Part shown: positions 10,645 through 20,198 of the stretch, one piece after another
Numbering within the stretch: the stretch's first letter is position 1
Layout: each line of letters begins with the position of its first letter
Source of the DNA: Burkholderia sp. Bp9143
Lineage (GTDB): Bacteria > Pseudomonadota > Gammaproteobacteria > Burkholderiales > Burkholderiaceae
Direction: 5' to 3'
DNA: 64,000 bases
Assembly (NCBI RefSeq): GCF_003853645.1
Contig: NZ_QTPO01000006.1
Location: 145,468-209,467 of the forward strand
The notes under the pieces: model-generated
The model's input: only the letters and a program-made list of their open reading frames with translations
Told to the model about the DNA's origin: nothing
Databases searched by the model: none
Translations under genes and position numbers: made by a program

Positions 10645-11321
10645 GAGTAATCGGCTTCCCAGTCGACGACGATCCGACGCGCCGCCTGATCCACCGTTTT
10701 GACATAAACGCCGACGAACGGAATCAGCCGTTCGTCGGTGGTCGGCTTACCGTCCTTGCCGACCGCCGGATACTCGACGCGCATGATCGAATGCACGCCG
10801 TTGTCGATCATCCCGCTCACTGTCCCGAGCGCCACCGATTGCTCGTTGACGACCTCGAGGCCGATCAGGTCGACCCAATAGAATTCGTCCGCGGCCAATG
10901 CCGGGAAATCTTCTCGGCGCACGAACACGCGAAAGCCGCGCAAAGCCAGTGCGGCATCGCGGTCGCTGACACCCGCGGTATGCGCGACGACAGTATCGCC
11001 GTGCGTCTTCGACTGCAGGATGCGGGCGGACAACCGCTCCCCACCCCGCTCCAGCCACCAGCGGCGCGCCGTGAGCAGCGCATCGCCGCCGCGACCGGCG
11101 TCGGCATGCGTCGCCACCTTGACCCAGCCTTTCAGGCCGTAGGCATCGACTACCGCCCCGACCTCGACAGCATCGTCGGGCCAGGCTTGCACCGCTTCAA
11201 GACTGCCGTGCTCGGCAGCCGCACCGGCGCTCGCGACAGAGTCGCGCTCGACCGGCTTGCGGACGAATGCGCCAAACGACGCTCGCCCGCGCTTTGCGTT
11301 ACCGGAATCGTGACCGGACAT
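10641..11321 (-). CDS. rimM: Ribosome maturation factor RimM
   Basis: This encodes 226 aa. RimM binds S19 and helps 16S rRNA 3'-domain processing. The N-terminal domain motif [18 protein letters not shown] and the PRC-barrel segment [20 protein letters not shown] are clear. The N-terminal extension of about 45 residues before the conserved domain is longer than in E. coli (182 aa). The start at 11321 is set by the AAGGAG site at about 11328-11333; an upstream ATG lacks one. It lies between rpsP and trmD. Confidence 0.95.
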   Translation of the reverse strand: MSGHDSGNAKRGRASFGAFVRKPVERDSVASAGAAAEHGSLEAVQAWPDDAVEVGAVVDAYGLKGWVKVATHADAGRGGDALLTARRWWLERGGERLSARILQSKTHGDTVVAHTAGVSDRDAALALRGFRVFVRREDFPALAADEFYWVDLIGLEVVNEQSVALGTVSGMIDNGVHSIMRVEYPAVGKDGKPTTDERLIPFVGVYVKTVDQAARRIVVDWEADYS

Positions 11322-11361
11322 CAATGCTCCTTGCAGCCGGCACGACCGGCACACCGCGCCA

Positions 11362-11616
11362 TTAGGCAGCCGGTTGCGCCTTTTGCGCTTCCTTCACGAG
11401 ACGCTGGACGGTCGGCGACAGTTGCGCGCCAACGCCTTGCCAGTACGTCAGGCGGTCCTGAGCGATACGCAGCGATTCGCCCTTCGTGGCGACCGGGTTG
11501 TAGAAGCCGACGCGCTCGATGAAGCGGCCGTCACGACGGTTGCGCGAATCGGTAGCGACGATGTTGTAGAACGGGCGCTTCTTCGAGCCGCCGCGAGCCA
11601 GACGGATGATAACCAT
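11362..11616 (-). CDS. rpsP: 30S ribosomal protein S16
   Basis: This encodes 84 aa, the normal length. [20 protein letters not shown] at the N-terminus, [19 protein letters not shown] and the [12 protein letters not shown] region are diagnostic of S16. It is the first gene of the rpsP-rimM-trmD-rplS operon. The frame is open further upstream but only the ATG at 11616 gives the family N-terminus. Confidence 0.98.
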
Positions 11617-11770
11617 ATGAAATCCTTCGGGAAAACCGGGTTCGAAACTACTGAAACGTGCGATTATAGCCGGAAACCAAAGCCACAACAAACACTTACG
11701 CGCAAAAATTCCGCAGACGCCCTGTTCGCCGGGCATACAATCGTCGTGTCCACGACGCTCCCCCGCCGCC

Positions 11771-12910
11771 ATGCCGCTATTTTGCGTCACCCCGGCGCGC
11801 CGCGCGCAGCACCGCCTCGCAGGCTTGCTGACCGGCCTCGTCATCTGTCTCGCATCCACCGCGGCTTGCGCCGCCCCACCGGTGGACGAACTCGTCGTGC
11901 CGCCCGGCTTCCACGTCCACTTACTGACCGACGCCGTGCCGACCGCCCGCGAAATGGCGTGGTCGCCGCGCGGGATCCTGTATGTCGGCTCGCGGGAAGG
12001 CCGCGTGCATGCATTCGTGATGCAGGAGGGCCGGATCACGGCGCGCTACGTGATCGCATCGGGGCTCGACATGCCCGTCGGCGTCGCGTATCGCAACGGC
12101 GCACTCTATATCTCCGCCGTGTCGCGCATCCTGCGCCTCGACCACATCGACGACCGGCTCGCCGGGCCGCCTGCGCCGGCGGTCGTGACGGACACACTGC
12201 CGACCGATCATCATCACGGCTGGAAATTCATCGCGTTCGGCCCCGACGGCAAGCTCTACGTGCCGACCGGCGCACCGTGCAACGTCTGCCTCGCCGATCG
12301 CAGCCGGTACGCGATCATCGCACGCATGAACGCCGACGGCAGCGGCCGCGAAGTGTTTGCCCGCGGCGTGCGCAATACCGTCGGCTTCGCGTGGCACCCC
12401 GATTCGGGCGAACTTTGGTTCACCGACAACGGTCGCGACATGATGGGCGACGACGTGCCCGACGACAAGCTGAACCGTGCGCCGCGTGCGGGCCTCGATT
12501 TCGGCTTTCCGTACTGCCACGGCGGCGACACGCCCGACCCCGAATTTGGGAGCCCCGACGTGTGCCGGCGCTATGTGCCGCCCGTGCTGAGACTCGGCGC
12601 GCACGTCGCGGCACTCGGCATGCGCTTCTATACGGGGCCGATGTTTCCGGCGTCGTATCGCAACAACATCTTCATTGCCGAACACGGTTCGTGGAATCGC
12701 AGCACGAAAGTCGGCTACCGCGTGATGCGCGCTGTCGTGTCGGCCGACGGCAGTCATACACGCCAGACACCGTTCATCACGGGCTGGCTGCGCGCGGACG
12801 GCACCGTCTGGGGGCGCCCGGCCGACGTACTGCCGCTGCCGGACGGCTCGCTGCTCGTCAGCGACGACTACGCGGGTGCCATATACCGCGTCACCTATGC
12901 GGCACCTTGA
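11771..12910 (+). CDS. Exported PQQ-dependent sugar (sorbosone-type) dehydrogenase-like beta-propeller
   Basis: This encodes 379 aa. A signal peptide is evident (basic RRAQHR, hydrophobic [15 protein letters not shown], cleavage near ACA-AP). The mature part resembles soluble glucose/sorbosone dehydrogenases, periplasmic six-bladed propellers that use PQQ. Supporting segments are [35 protein letters not shown], the [20 protein letters not shown] blade, [20 protein letters not shown], and [20 protein letters not shown]. Paired cysteines (CNVC; C in YCHGG and DVCRRY) may form disulfides. The substrate is not predictable. It is divergent from rpsP. Confidence 0.87.
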
Positions 12911-13020
12911 CGCAGGCGAGGGGTGACCGAGGCCGACCGGGCATCGTAGAATGCGTGCCGGGCCGAGCGCCCCGCGCCGGCCTGCCGGCCGCCCATGCCA
13001 ACGATAATCCGCCGCCACCC

Positions 13021-13488
13021 ATGTCCAGCAGCACCGCACCGTCCCGCCGCTTCCGTTCCAAGACGCTCACCGCCGCCCTCGCGTTCCTGTTCGGTTCGCT
13101 CGGCGCGCACCGCTTCTACCTGTACGGCTTTCGCGACGTGTACGGCTGGGCGCACCTGCTCGCGACGATCGTCGGGATCCCGGGTTTCCTGTTGCTCGCC
13201 GCGACCCAGCGTAGTGCCAGCCTCGGCTGGTGGCTCGCCGTGCCGGGCGCGATCTCGCTGCTGGCCGCGTTCCTCGCCGCGCTGGTCTACGGCCTGCGTC
13301 CCGACGAAAAATGGGACGCGCAATTCAATGCCGACACGGGCAAGCACAGCCGGTCAGGCTGGACGGTGATCTTCATCGTGATCCTCTCGCTGCTGATCGG
13401 CGCATTCCTGCTGATGACCGCGCTCGCGCTGTCGTTCCAGACGTATTTCGAGTCGCAAGTCGAAGCGGCAAAGCAGATCTCGCAGTAA
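13021..13488 (+). CDS. TM2-domain membrane protein
   Basis: This encodes 155 aa. The first half holds a TM2 domain (KTLTAALAFLFGSLGAHRFY and the DxxGW-like YGWAHLLATIVGIPGF), two membrane helices joined by a short loop. A second pair of helices follows (LGWWLAVPGAISLLAAFLAA; VIFIVILSLLIGAFLLMTAL). The frame is open for more than 1.6 kb upstream antiparallel to and across other genes, but the homologous part begins at the ATG at 13021. It is convergent with the split radical SAM gene, with only 17 nt between. Function is unknown. Confidence 0.88.
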   Translation: MSSSTAPSRRFRSKTLTAALAFLFGSLGAHRFYLYGFRDVYGWAHLLATIVGIPGFLLLAATQRSASLGWWLAVPGAISLLAAFLAALVYGLRPDEKWDAQFNADTGKHSRSGWTVIFIVILSLLIGAFLLMTALALSFQTYFESQVEAAKQISQ

Positions 13489-13505
13489 GTGCCGACGCGC
13501 GTCGA

Positions 13506-14402
13506 TCAGAACAGACTCAACTGCATGTCGTCGCGCGATTTCGCGCCGGTCGCGCCCGCCACCGCGCGCTGCACTGCCGCCCCCGCCAACGGCGCGCCGC
13601 GAAACTGCGACAGATCGAGAATGCCGTTCGTGCGCTCGTTCAACCCGAGTCGCTTCACGGCCTGACGGAAACGCTGCCGCAACAGGTCGGCCCAGATTCC
13701 CTCCCCCTTCATCCGTTTCGAGAAATCCGAGTCGTAGTCCTTCCCGCCGCGCATGTCGCGCACGCGATTCATCACCCGCTCAGCGCGATCGGGGAAATGC
13801 GCGGAAAGCCAGTTCTTGAACAGCGGCGCGACCTCCCACGGCAGTCGCAGGATGATGTAGCTCGCGTGCGTCGCGCCGGCTTCCGCACAGGCTTCCAGCA
13901 CGCGCTCCATGTCCGGCTCGGTCACGAACGGAATCATCGGTGCAATGCTGACGCCCACCGGCACGCCCGCGTCGCGTAATGCGCGGATCGTGCGCAGCCG
14001 GCGCGCAGGCGTCGCCGCACGCGGCTCGAGCGTGCGCGCGAGATCGGCGTCGAGCGTCGTGATCGTGACCGCGGCCATCACCTGCCCGCGCTCGGCCATC
14101 GGGGTCAGCAGGTCCAGATCACGCTCGATCAGCGACGATTTCGTGATCGCGGCGAACGGCAGCCCGTGATCGTGCATCACCTGGATCACGCTGCGCGTGA
14201 TGCGCAGATCGCGCTCGACCGGCTGGTATGCGTCGGTGTTGACGCCGAGCGCAATCGGCTCCGGCACATAGCGCTTGCGCGAAATCTCGCGCTCGAGCAG
14301 TTCGGCCGCGTTGACCTTCGCATAGATGCGGCTCTCGAAATCGAGCCCCGGCGACAGACCCAGATAACTATGGGTCGGCCGCGCAAAGCAGTAGATGCAG
14401 CC
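13506..14402 (-). pseudogene. 3' part of the split native PA0069-family radical SAM gene
   Basis: This is the C-terminal 298 codons of a radical SAM protein, running from codon 95 (GCIYCFARPTH) to the family C-terminus (DDMQLSLF). Conserved blocks are SYLGLSPGLDFESRIYAKVN, ALGVNTDAYQPVER, AAITKSSLIERD, TLEPRAATPARRL and DMRGGKDYDSDFSKRMKGEG. The remaining 94 codons lie 46.8 kb away at 61225-61506. The cut removes the first cysteine of the C-x3-C-x2-C cluster motif from this fragment. No start codon with a ribosome site is evident at the junction, although an internal ATG at 14267 opens a 253-aa frame. Confidence 0.93.
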
Positions 14403-14432
14403 ATCGATTATACGTCAATGACCTTGTTCACT
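14402..14432 (+). repeat. Left island end, imperfect terminal inverted repeat
   Basis: Read on the minus strand, this end is AGTGAACA, 10-12 variable bases, then TGACGTATAATCGATGG. The right end (61199-61227) reads AGTGAACA, a variable spacer, then TGTCGCATAACATG. The two outward-facing ends therefore share AGTGAACA and a TGnCGnATAA block. CAT at 14402-14404 also occurs at the right junction (61224-61226). Confidence 0.65.
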
Positions 14433-14466
14433 CCTTCATTAGGCACAAAGAAGCAGCTGCTATATA

Positions 14467-14482
14467 CTGTGTTTTTATACAG
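14467..14482 (+). promoter_or_regulatory. LexA (SOS) box of the island radical SAM gene
   Basis: CTGTGTTTTTATACAG fits the CTGT-N8-ACAG LexA consensus and is embedded in a longer ATACTGT...ACAGTAT palindrome. It ends 19 nt before the start codon, placed to block transcription. The native copy at the other island end has a matching site. Confidence 0.8.
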
Positions 14483-14501
14483 TATTTGGTGGAGGCTTGT
14501 G

Positions 14502-15575
14502 ATGACGACTGCACCGCGTAAAGGCCGAGGGAGCGCATCAAACTCGACACCACGCTTTGAATCTTTGCAACGAGAAAGCTTCCTCGATGATTGGCCGCAG
14601 GGTGCTTCGGAGGAAGACGCTCCACCGTTGAAAACAATTATTTTTATCGAAAAAGCAAAATCAATAGTTTCAGAAAATGATTCGCCTGACGTCCCATTCG
14701 ACCAGTCAGTTAACGTATACAGGGGATGTGAACACGGGTGTGTGTATTGCTTTGCTCGTCCAACCCATGCGTACCTGAACCTCTCACCCGGTCTAGACTT
14801 CGAAACAAAGCTTTTCGCAAAGGAAAACGCCGCAGAACTTCTGCGCCAAACGCTTTCGAAGCCGTCGTACACGCCCAAAGTAATAGCTCTCGGAACAAAT
14901 ACCGACCCCTATCAGCCGATAGAGCGTCGATTGTCTCTGACCGCAGCGGTGCTCGAGGTGTTAGAAGAATTCAACCATCCCGTAGCCATCACCACTAAAT
15001 CGTCGCTGGTGACTCGCGACCTGCCACTGCTAACTCGAATGGCGGAAAAGAATTTGGTCCGCGTATTCATATCTGTCACGTCTCTCGACAGGGAAATCGC
15101 CAGAACATTGGAGCCACGAGCAAGCACCCCAACTAAGCGCCTTGAGGCAATCAAGCTGCTGAGCGACGCCGGTGTGCCAACCGGTGTCTTGGTTGCTCCC
15201 GTAATCCCGTTGCTCACCGACAAAGACATTGAGAAAATTCTCTGCGTCGCAAGCGAAGCTGGCGCGAAATACGCAGCGTACGTTTTGTTGAGACTTCCTC
15301 GCGAAGTGGCGGGGTTGTTCCGAGAGTGGCTCGCAATACACCACCCTCTGAAGGAAAACCATGTGATGAGCCTCATTCGCCAGATGAGAGGTGGCCGAGA
15401 CTACGACTCAGATTTTCGAACCCGTATGAAAGGCACGGGCATATTTGCGGACCTTATACAGCAACGATTTGAAAAGGCATGCACCAAGGCAAAGCTAAAC
15501 GTCGAAAGGATTCCTCTGAATACTGACTTGTTTCGCCGCCCGCCCGAATTCTCTTCACAACTCGACCTGTTTTGA
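14502..15575 (+). CDS. Complete PA0069-family radical SAM protein carried by the island
   Basis: This encodes 357 aa. The radical SAM cluster motif C-x3-C-x2-C is intact at C76, C80 and C83 (RGCEHGCVYCFARPTH). Further blocks match the split native gene: LGTNTDPYQPIERR, ITTKSSLVTRDLPLL, RTLEPRASTPTKRLEAI, MRGGRDYDSDFRTRMKGTG, and the C-terminus ending LDLF. The start at 14502 follows a good ribosome site (GGTGGAGG, 14488-14495). A LexA box lies directly upstream. Relatives are SOS-regulated in Pseudomonas aeruginosa as I recall and resemble DNA-repair photoproduct-lyase-like proteins, but the substrate is unknown. It probably replaces the function of the native gene that the island destroys. 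Confidence 0.92.
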   Translation: MTTAPRKGRGSASNSTPRFESLQRESFLDDWPQGASEEDAPPLKTIIFIEKAKSIVSENDSPDVPFDQSVNVYRGCEHGCVYCFARPTHAYLNLSPGLDFETKLFAKENAAELLRQTLSKPSYTPKVIALGTNTDPYQPIERRLSLTAAVLEVLEEFNHPVAITTKSSLVTRDLPLLTRMAEKNLVRVFISVTSLDREIARTLEPRASTPTKRLEAIKLLSDAGVPTGVLVAPVIPLLTDKDIEKILCVASEAGAKYAAYVLLRLPREVAGLFREWLAIHHPLKENHVMSLIRQMRGGRDYDSDFRTRMKGTGIFADLIQQRFEKACTKAKLNVERIPLNTDLFRRPPEFSSQLDLF

Positions 15576-16058
15576 ATATACGCCAATGGACCATGTCCGG
15601 ACCGTGGTCACTAATCGACTCGTAGGCTTGGGTGAGCGCCACAGGCCATCACACAAGCCCTCAAGGCTCATCCGCCGCACGGTCAGTTATAAGTTCAGCG
15701 AGCACTCGCTATCTTCGACCCGGTCCGCAGCTACTGCCACCTCGCACATCACGCGGATGCGAACAGGCAGTCTTCGGTCCGTTTACGCACACTCTCCGAA
15801 GGCCACCGCGGCTGCCGGCCCCACGACGCGTAAGTGAGAGCCCTGTTGGTCTCCGTGTTTCGGCCGTAAGCCCCATCGAACATCGAGCATCCTCGACGCT
15901 CATATGCTAACTTCCGCGGCGAGGGGAAGGTAACGAAAAATTTCTTCGTCCAACGAGCCACAAAAAATCCCTACAAGTGATAATACCCTTCTAGTTAAGT
16001 AGTGGCAGGTGCAATCTGGCCAACATAAATTTCTAACCAATAGACTACCGGGGATACT
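15576..16058. other. Non-coding stretch, nothing recognised
   Basis: About 480 bp between the radical SAM gene and the next rightward gene. Short frames on both strands have no family features. Base composition drops toward AT-rich from about 15950, where the next gene begins. No RNA gene or clear terminator was seen. Confidence 0.5.
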
Positions 16059-17291
16059 TTGCTCAAATTCTACGATGCCCCTCAAGGCGCCAATATTCAA
16101 CCGAATGCCGGCAAGAATGCCGCGGATTCTGGACTTGAGCCCAATTACAAAAGCTCGGGGAACGATGCATTTGCAATAATTACGGCGGCCTGGACTCAAT
16201 GGTTCTCCAGTCAAAGCAATATAGTATCCAACACGCCCCTAGACGTTAGAATTAACGACATCGTCGCAGCAATATTCGACGATACGAACAATGGACTACC
16301 ATTAAACGAATGCTTCGTCTTCGCCAATTTATATCTCCTAGAACAGAACCTCAACAAAGATATTGCTCTTAAACCATTCTACGAAAAATTACCAAAACAT
16401 TACAAACGGGCAAATAACGAAATTCTCGCCACAGCGATATCCATCGCCGCAGCAAAGAAGCAAGGATACAAGTTTCTCGGCGAAAAATCAGTTATCGATA
16501 AGCTATACGGAAAAAGCATTTGGACGAAGCCATGGAATACATCCGGACCAGACTATCTATTGGGTAGAGCGAACGAATTTTGCTTCCTAGAAGTGAAAAG
16601 TCATGCCGGAGAATATGCACGAAAGCCCGTATATTTTGAGAAATACAAAACACAGTCTGTTAACGCCAAACTGACACTATCCAATTCTCTCCCCCAAAGC
16701 AACAACGGCAACCAAGCGACCGCTCTCAATATTCGCCATGTCTTATCGTACGGCAACCTGCCGTATGACGTGTATGCTGGGACAACCGCGCCGGCTAGTG
16801 TTCAGTGGTTCAATAATGCAGACTCAACACAAAAAATATTACCATCTGAGTTGTGGCTGATGCAAATTGCCATTGCATTTTGTCAGTTTTTTTATCAACT
16901 AACAAAAACCGATTTCCCCATCCGACTCAGTGATATTGATGATTTAACATATCTTGAGCGAACAGCATATCAAATGCGAGGCACGAATGATTTCATCCTT
17001 CTAACTGGACCCCGGATAGGCCGCGAGCATATTTGCGCCGTGCATCGCAACACCATAATCTTCTCACTCAAAGCACTGAAGATTTTCAGAAAATTTCGCG
17101 CCGGCACTAGGGTAGATAGACCGGATATATATTCAGTTTTCTCAGAAATTGAATCTTTAGAAAACTACGCCGTCGATACCTTAAAAATCGGAAGAGAGAC
17201 GTATTACACCGAATTCGTGTCCGCGACTGGAGTTTTTTCTTTAAGCCGAAACCCTATAAATCCGCTTCAAATAAGAGATTCTCGCCGATGA
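16059..17291 (+). CDS. Hypothetical protein with a PD-(D/E)xK-like nuclease motif
   Basis: This encodes 410 aa, AT-rich against the host. There is no ATG near the start; TTG at 16059 follows a GGGGA site and is the best start. Around residues 165-185 the pattern GPDYLL-x8-CFLEVKSH matches the PD-x(n)-ExK core of restriction-endonuclease-fold nucleases. The rest has no recognised domain; the C-terminal half is rich in hydrophobic and aromatic residues (IAIAFCQFFYQL). It stands alone, rightward, directly behind the radical SAM copy. A nuclease role, perhaps in defence, is inference from the motif only. Confidence 0.7.
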   Translation: MLKFYDAPQGANIQPNAGKNAADSGLEPNYKSSGNDAFAIITAAWTQWFSSQSNIVSNTPLDVRINDIVAAIFDDTNNGLPLNECFVFANLYLLEQNLNKDIALKPFYEKLPKHYKRANNEILATAISIAAAKKQGYKFLGEKSVIDKLYGKSIWTKPWNTSGPDYLLGRANEFCFLEVKSHAGEYARKPVYFEKYKTQSVNAKLTLSNSLPQSNNGNQATALNIRHVLSYGNLPYDVYAGTTAPASVQWFNNADSTQKILPSELWLMQIAIAFCQFFYQLTKTDFPIRLSDIDDLTYLERTAYQMRGTNDFILLTGPRIGREHICAVHRNTIIFSLKALKIFRKFRAGTRVDRPDIYSVFSEIESLENYAVDTLKIGRETYYTEFVSATGVFSLSRNPINPLQIRDSRR

Positions 17292-17299
17292 GGATAGAG

Positions 17300-17690
17300 G
17301 CCTAGTTGGAGGGAGCACACTTCGTCGAAGCGTCAGCCCAATCTGAGCACCGATGACATACGTCCTCGCGCCGTAGTGAATGTCCCGCAAATCGCGGCTT
17401 ATTGAAAGAAGCTTTGTGCCACGCCCGACCACCGCGGCGACAATGAGCAACGCCCCTTGAGGGTCCGGCGTCTTTGTCTGCGCCTCGATTTCCGCATCCG
17501 ACAGCAAATCCAGCGGCATTACCCGATTCATGACCTCCTGCAAACGCTTCGCGCAGCGCTTTGCGATTTCGTGCGAGCGGCATCACTCTGGTAGACGATG
17601 GTGCTGACCGATGCCGGCGTTTTCTGGCATAGAATCTTGTCGACAAACGCTACAAATTCGTAGTTTTCCAATACCCCCCAACCGTCGAGG
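17300..17690 (-). pseudogene. Frameshifted remnant of a phosphoribosyltransferase-like protein
   Basis: Two minus-strand frames join into one protein-like sequence. The first (about 17690-17588) reads RPIYLDGWGVLENYEFVAFV then DKILCQKTP. The second (17587 downwards) reads AKRCAKRLQEVMNRVMPLDL then LSDAEIEAQTKTPDPQGA and VVGRGTKLLSISRDLRDIH. The last block resembles a degenerate PRPP-binding loop of phosphoribosyltransferases. A frameshift near 17586, an upstream stop and loss of the C-terminus make it non-functional. The family assignment is tentative. Confidence 0.55.
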
Positions 17691-17794
17691 TAGATGGGCC
17701 GTACCCTCCCAATATCATTCTATGCATGATGCATCGACCACGTCATTCTCCGGGAGACTCGCTCAAGTAATATATCGGAACTGCGCAGCGGAGA

Positions 17795-18120
17795 CCACGC
17801 ATGACCTATGCGATTGCGGAAGGCGTGCTGGAAGGCGTGCTTGGCAAGCATGCAGCCTTCATCGCGACCGCGAAGAGAAGTCCGGCTCGAGCTCGTCGTT
17901 CCCGGCAATCACGCGCGAGATGTGGCTCGGCGCCCTGCTCCTGGCTGCGGCGTGTAGCGCGCTGGTTATCTACCCTGAGGAATCGCTGGAAGTCGAGTCC
18001 TGGACAAGCGTCCTCATCGCGCTGTCGTTGCCGTACGTGGCGGGCCTGCTGATGGCGGGCCTCACGGAACTGCGGTGGAACCTGTTCGCGCTGCCCGGAT
18101 TGGCGCGAATCAAGCTCCGA
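17795..18120 (+). pseudogene. Remnant of a family 2 glycosyltransferase C-terminus
   Basis: MTYAIAEGVLEGVLGKHAAF then IATAKRS at 17801-17875 continues in another frame as FPAITREMWLGALLLAAACS then ALVIYPEESLEVESW and a membrane helix ending LMAGLTELRWNLFALPGL. This matches the end of processive GT2 enzymes: a soluble HAAFIATAKR segment followed by membrane helices. The N-terminal catalytic part is missing and there is a frameshift near 17875. The high GC looks like native Burkholderia DNA, unlike the neighbours. A terminator follows. Confidence 0.5.
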
Positions 18121-18150
18121 CGGTGCAAGCGCAGCCTGACCGAAGTCATG

Positions 18151-18176
18151 AAAAAGCCCGCCGAAGCGGGCTTTTT
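18151..18176. terminator. Intrinsic terminator
   Basis: AAAAAGCCCGC, a short loop and GCGGGCTTTTT form a strong stem with flanking A and T runs. It lies between the glycosyltransferase remnant and the leftward CxxC gene, and could end either transcript. Confidence 0.85.
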
Positions 18177-18226
18177 CACTTTGAGCCTCACTGGCCGGCT
18201 GGCCCAGGCTGTCGTCGAGGTCGCGC

Positions 18227-18544
18227 TTACGAGCCCTCGTTGTTGCGGACGTTCTCAATGTATGAATCTGCGTCTTCCTCTGGATAGTCCGGCACCGACT
18301 CGCCGTCGTGTATCTCGCATTCACCGGCTTCGTTGAGGTCCTCGCTGTAGAAGACCTTGCTCTCGCCACAGCACCAGCAGAAGCCAAACTGGCTCTTCGA
18401 GCGTGCGCAGCGCAGGTGGATATATTCGACGCCCTCATCGCCCTCGGTTGCAAGAACCACCAGCGGGTTGGCTGCCGTATCGTCGGTCCCGTAGCACCAC
18501 AGGCAGGCCTTTGCTTCCGGCTGGCCACAAATTTCGTTATTCAT
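18227..18544 (-). CDS. Small cysteine-rich hypothetical protein
   Basis: This encodes 105 aa. Cysteines occur as C-x8-CLWC and CWCC pairs about 40 residues apart, suggesting a zinc-binding module; the C-terminus is acidic (PDYPEEDADSY). The start at 18544 follows a strong AAGGAGG site; the upstream gene's stop overlaps it. It is translationally coupled to the 385-aa gene and ends near a terminator. No family was recognised. Confidence 0.72.
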   Translation of the reverse strand: MNNEICGQPEAKACLWCYGTDDTAANPLVVLATEGDEGVEYIHLRCARSKSQFGFCWCCGESKVFYSEDLNEAGECEIHDGESVPDYPEEDADSYIENVRNNEGS

Positions 18545-19694
18545 GGCCACCCTCCTTTGGCGCGTCTTCGTCCGGCAGCGCGAGAGCCTTCATGCGTTCG
18601 AGCTTGGCTTCGTCGACCGGCTCGTCGGCGTTGTCCGCCAGCCAGTCACCAACCTGTTTATCGAAGCGACGCGTCATCCGTTCGGTGGCCGGATTGAATT
18701 CTTGCACCAGCTCCATGAACGCAGTGCGCGTTGCCTCGCCAGTGTCACTGCCCAGCTTGGCCACCTCAGCGACGAATTTCGGCCCGAGCTCCTTGCTGTT
18801 GATAGCGTGCAGTTCGATGTCGATGAGCTGCTCCAAGTGCGCGAGGGTCCCGGCGTGGAACTTTTTGCCGCCGGCAACCAGCGGCACCTTGCCCTTGTCG
18901 CCGCCGCGGAAAGGCTTGACCGCAGCAGCAGCGCGAATCAGGGCACTGCCACGCGCCTCATCGCGGCAACTTTCGCCGTGGAGAAGCACACAACCGAGGA
19001 GGTACTTGGCGTGAATCGAGTCGTACGCGCAGGCTTCTTCGAGCGCCTCAAGACACGCGGGGTCTTCAAAGCGGTGCAGGCGTTGCTGGCGAATCGCAAG
19101 CAGTGCCTGCACGCAGATGAAGCTGCCGCAGAAGGCGCCCAGCAGGAGCACGCGCACAGCCTGGCCCGCGACGCCGGCTTTGAATAATGTCTTCGACAGC
19201 TCGAGCAGGCTACCGGGGTGGCGGAGGTTGTGCGCTTCGCCGAAGAAGTGCACGCACTCGGGGTTGCGCTCGGCATCGAGCAGCCGGCCCAGGTCCATGT
19301 TTGCCTGAACGTGACCCAGGCGCGCACAGGCGCGCAGCCCGTCGACCTGAGCGGCGCGGTCGCGTGCGACGTGGGCTGCCGCATAGCGCTGACGCAGCGC
19401 CTCTTTATGCTCGTGAATCAGGGCGGCGAGCGGCTTGCCGAATTCGCGCTGGGACGCCTGGTCATGCAGTTCGCTGAGCTTGCTGCGCGAGGAACCCGTC
19501 TGAGTATTGATGGCCCCCAGTGCCTCGGCCTTGAAAGTCGCAACGGTGCGGCCGTCCGCCAGCACAAGCAGGTCACCGCAGATTTCGGCGGAAGGATACG
19601 ACGGTGCGGCAACGTGCTTGTCGGAATATTTGTCGAACGAGAGCTGGAGAACGTGGCCGAAGGCCGGAACAGCAAGAGATTTGGCGTGTGCCAT
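18537..19694 (-). CDS. Hypothetical protein with Sel1-like repeats
   Basis: This encodes 385 aa. The middle holds Sel1/TPR-like helical repeats: ACARLGHVQANMDLGRLLDA at about 120-140 and SIHAKYLLGCVLLHGESCRD followed by EARGSALIRAAAA at about 220-255. Such repeats usually bind proteins. The N-terminus (AVPAFGHVLQLSFDKYSDK) and C-terminus (acidic, charged) are not recognised. It is the first of two overlapping leftward genes, the second being the CxxC protein. Its GC is high and uniform. Function is unknown. Confidence 0.72.
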   Translation of the reverse strand: MAHAKSLAVPAFGHVLQLSFDKYSDKHVAAPSYPSAEICGDLLVLADGRTVATFKAEALGAINTQTGSSRSKLSELHDQASQREFGKPLAALIHEHKEALRQRYAAAHVARDRAAQVDGLRACARLGHVQANMDLGRLLDAERNPECVHFFGEAHNLRHPGSLLELSKTLFKAGVAGQAVRVLLLGAFCGSFICVQALLAIRQQRLHRFEDPACLEALEEACAYDSIHAKYLLGCVLLHGESCRDEARGSALIRAAAAVKPFRGGDKGKVPLVAGGKKFHAGTLAHLEQLIDIELHAINSKELGPKFVAEVAKLGSDTGEATRTAFMELVQEFNPATERMTRRFDKQVGDWLADNADEPVDEAKLERMKALALPDEDAPKEGGHE

Positions 19695-20198
19695 GGGTCA
19701 CCTCATCAATAAACGCGAACACCCACATCGCGGTAGTGCGATGCGAGCTCTGGGGTTTTGATGAGGCTATTTGTTTACGCGGTGTTTCCGCGAGCAGGAG
19801 CCGATACCCGTTCCCTTACTGAAAGCTTGCCATAAGCGCGTGCATCCTGCAAGGCTAGCCCTCAACGCCCGGGGCGCCGAGGCGACCTGCACGAGACCAA
19901 CGGCCAGCGCCCCGCCACCCGCACAAAACCGAACGCCTCGGAGCTGCCTGAATATTGCCTCATGTCCCCATAGAGGCACTGTGGGCTTCATCAATGAAAA
20001 GCGCGCTCGTCGTCCTCGTCCCAATAGGCGCCTATGACGCCCATGCAACAAACCACCCCAATGTGTGCCGCAGCTCCAAGAGGAAACGGACTGCCGGGGC
20101 AGTCGCATAACCGCCGGTGCAAGCGGTGCAAAGCGCATGTCGGCCGGGTCGACGATGCTGCGAGAGATGCCGGCTTCTCCTGACGAAATCGAAAAGAC
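19695..20198. other. Intergenic stretch without a supported gene
   Basis: About 500 bp upstream of the Sel1-like gene and downstream of the ATPase gene. A 123-codon minus-strand frame (19767-20138) is Arg/Ser/Cys-rich with no start context or family features, and was not accepted. No RNA gene or terminator with a U run was seen. Confidence 0.45.

Noticed and set aside
11374..13020. A very long open plus-strand frame upstream of the TM2 gene
   Set aside because: It runs antisense through rpsP and out of frame through the sugar dehydrogenase gene, is arginine/histidine-rich, and arises from high third-position GC. Only its last 155 codons (from 13021) are a real gene.
19767..20138. 123-codon minus-strand frame
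   Set aside because: Composition is unlike a folded protein, there is no start context, and no family features were seen.
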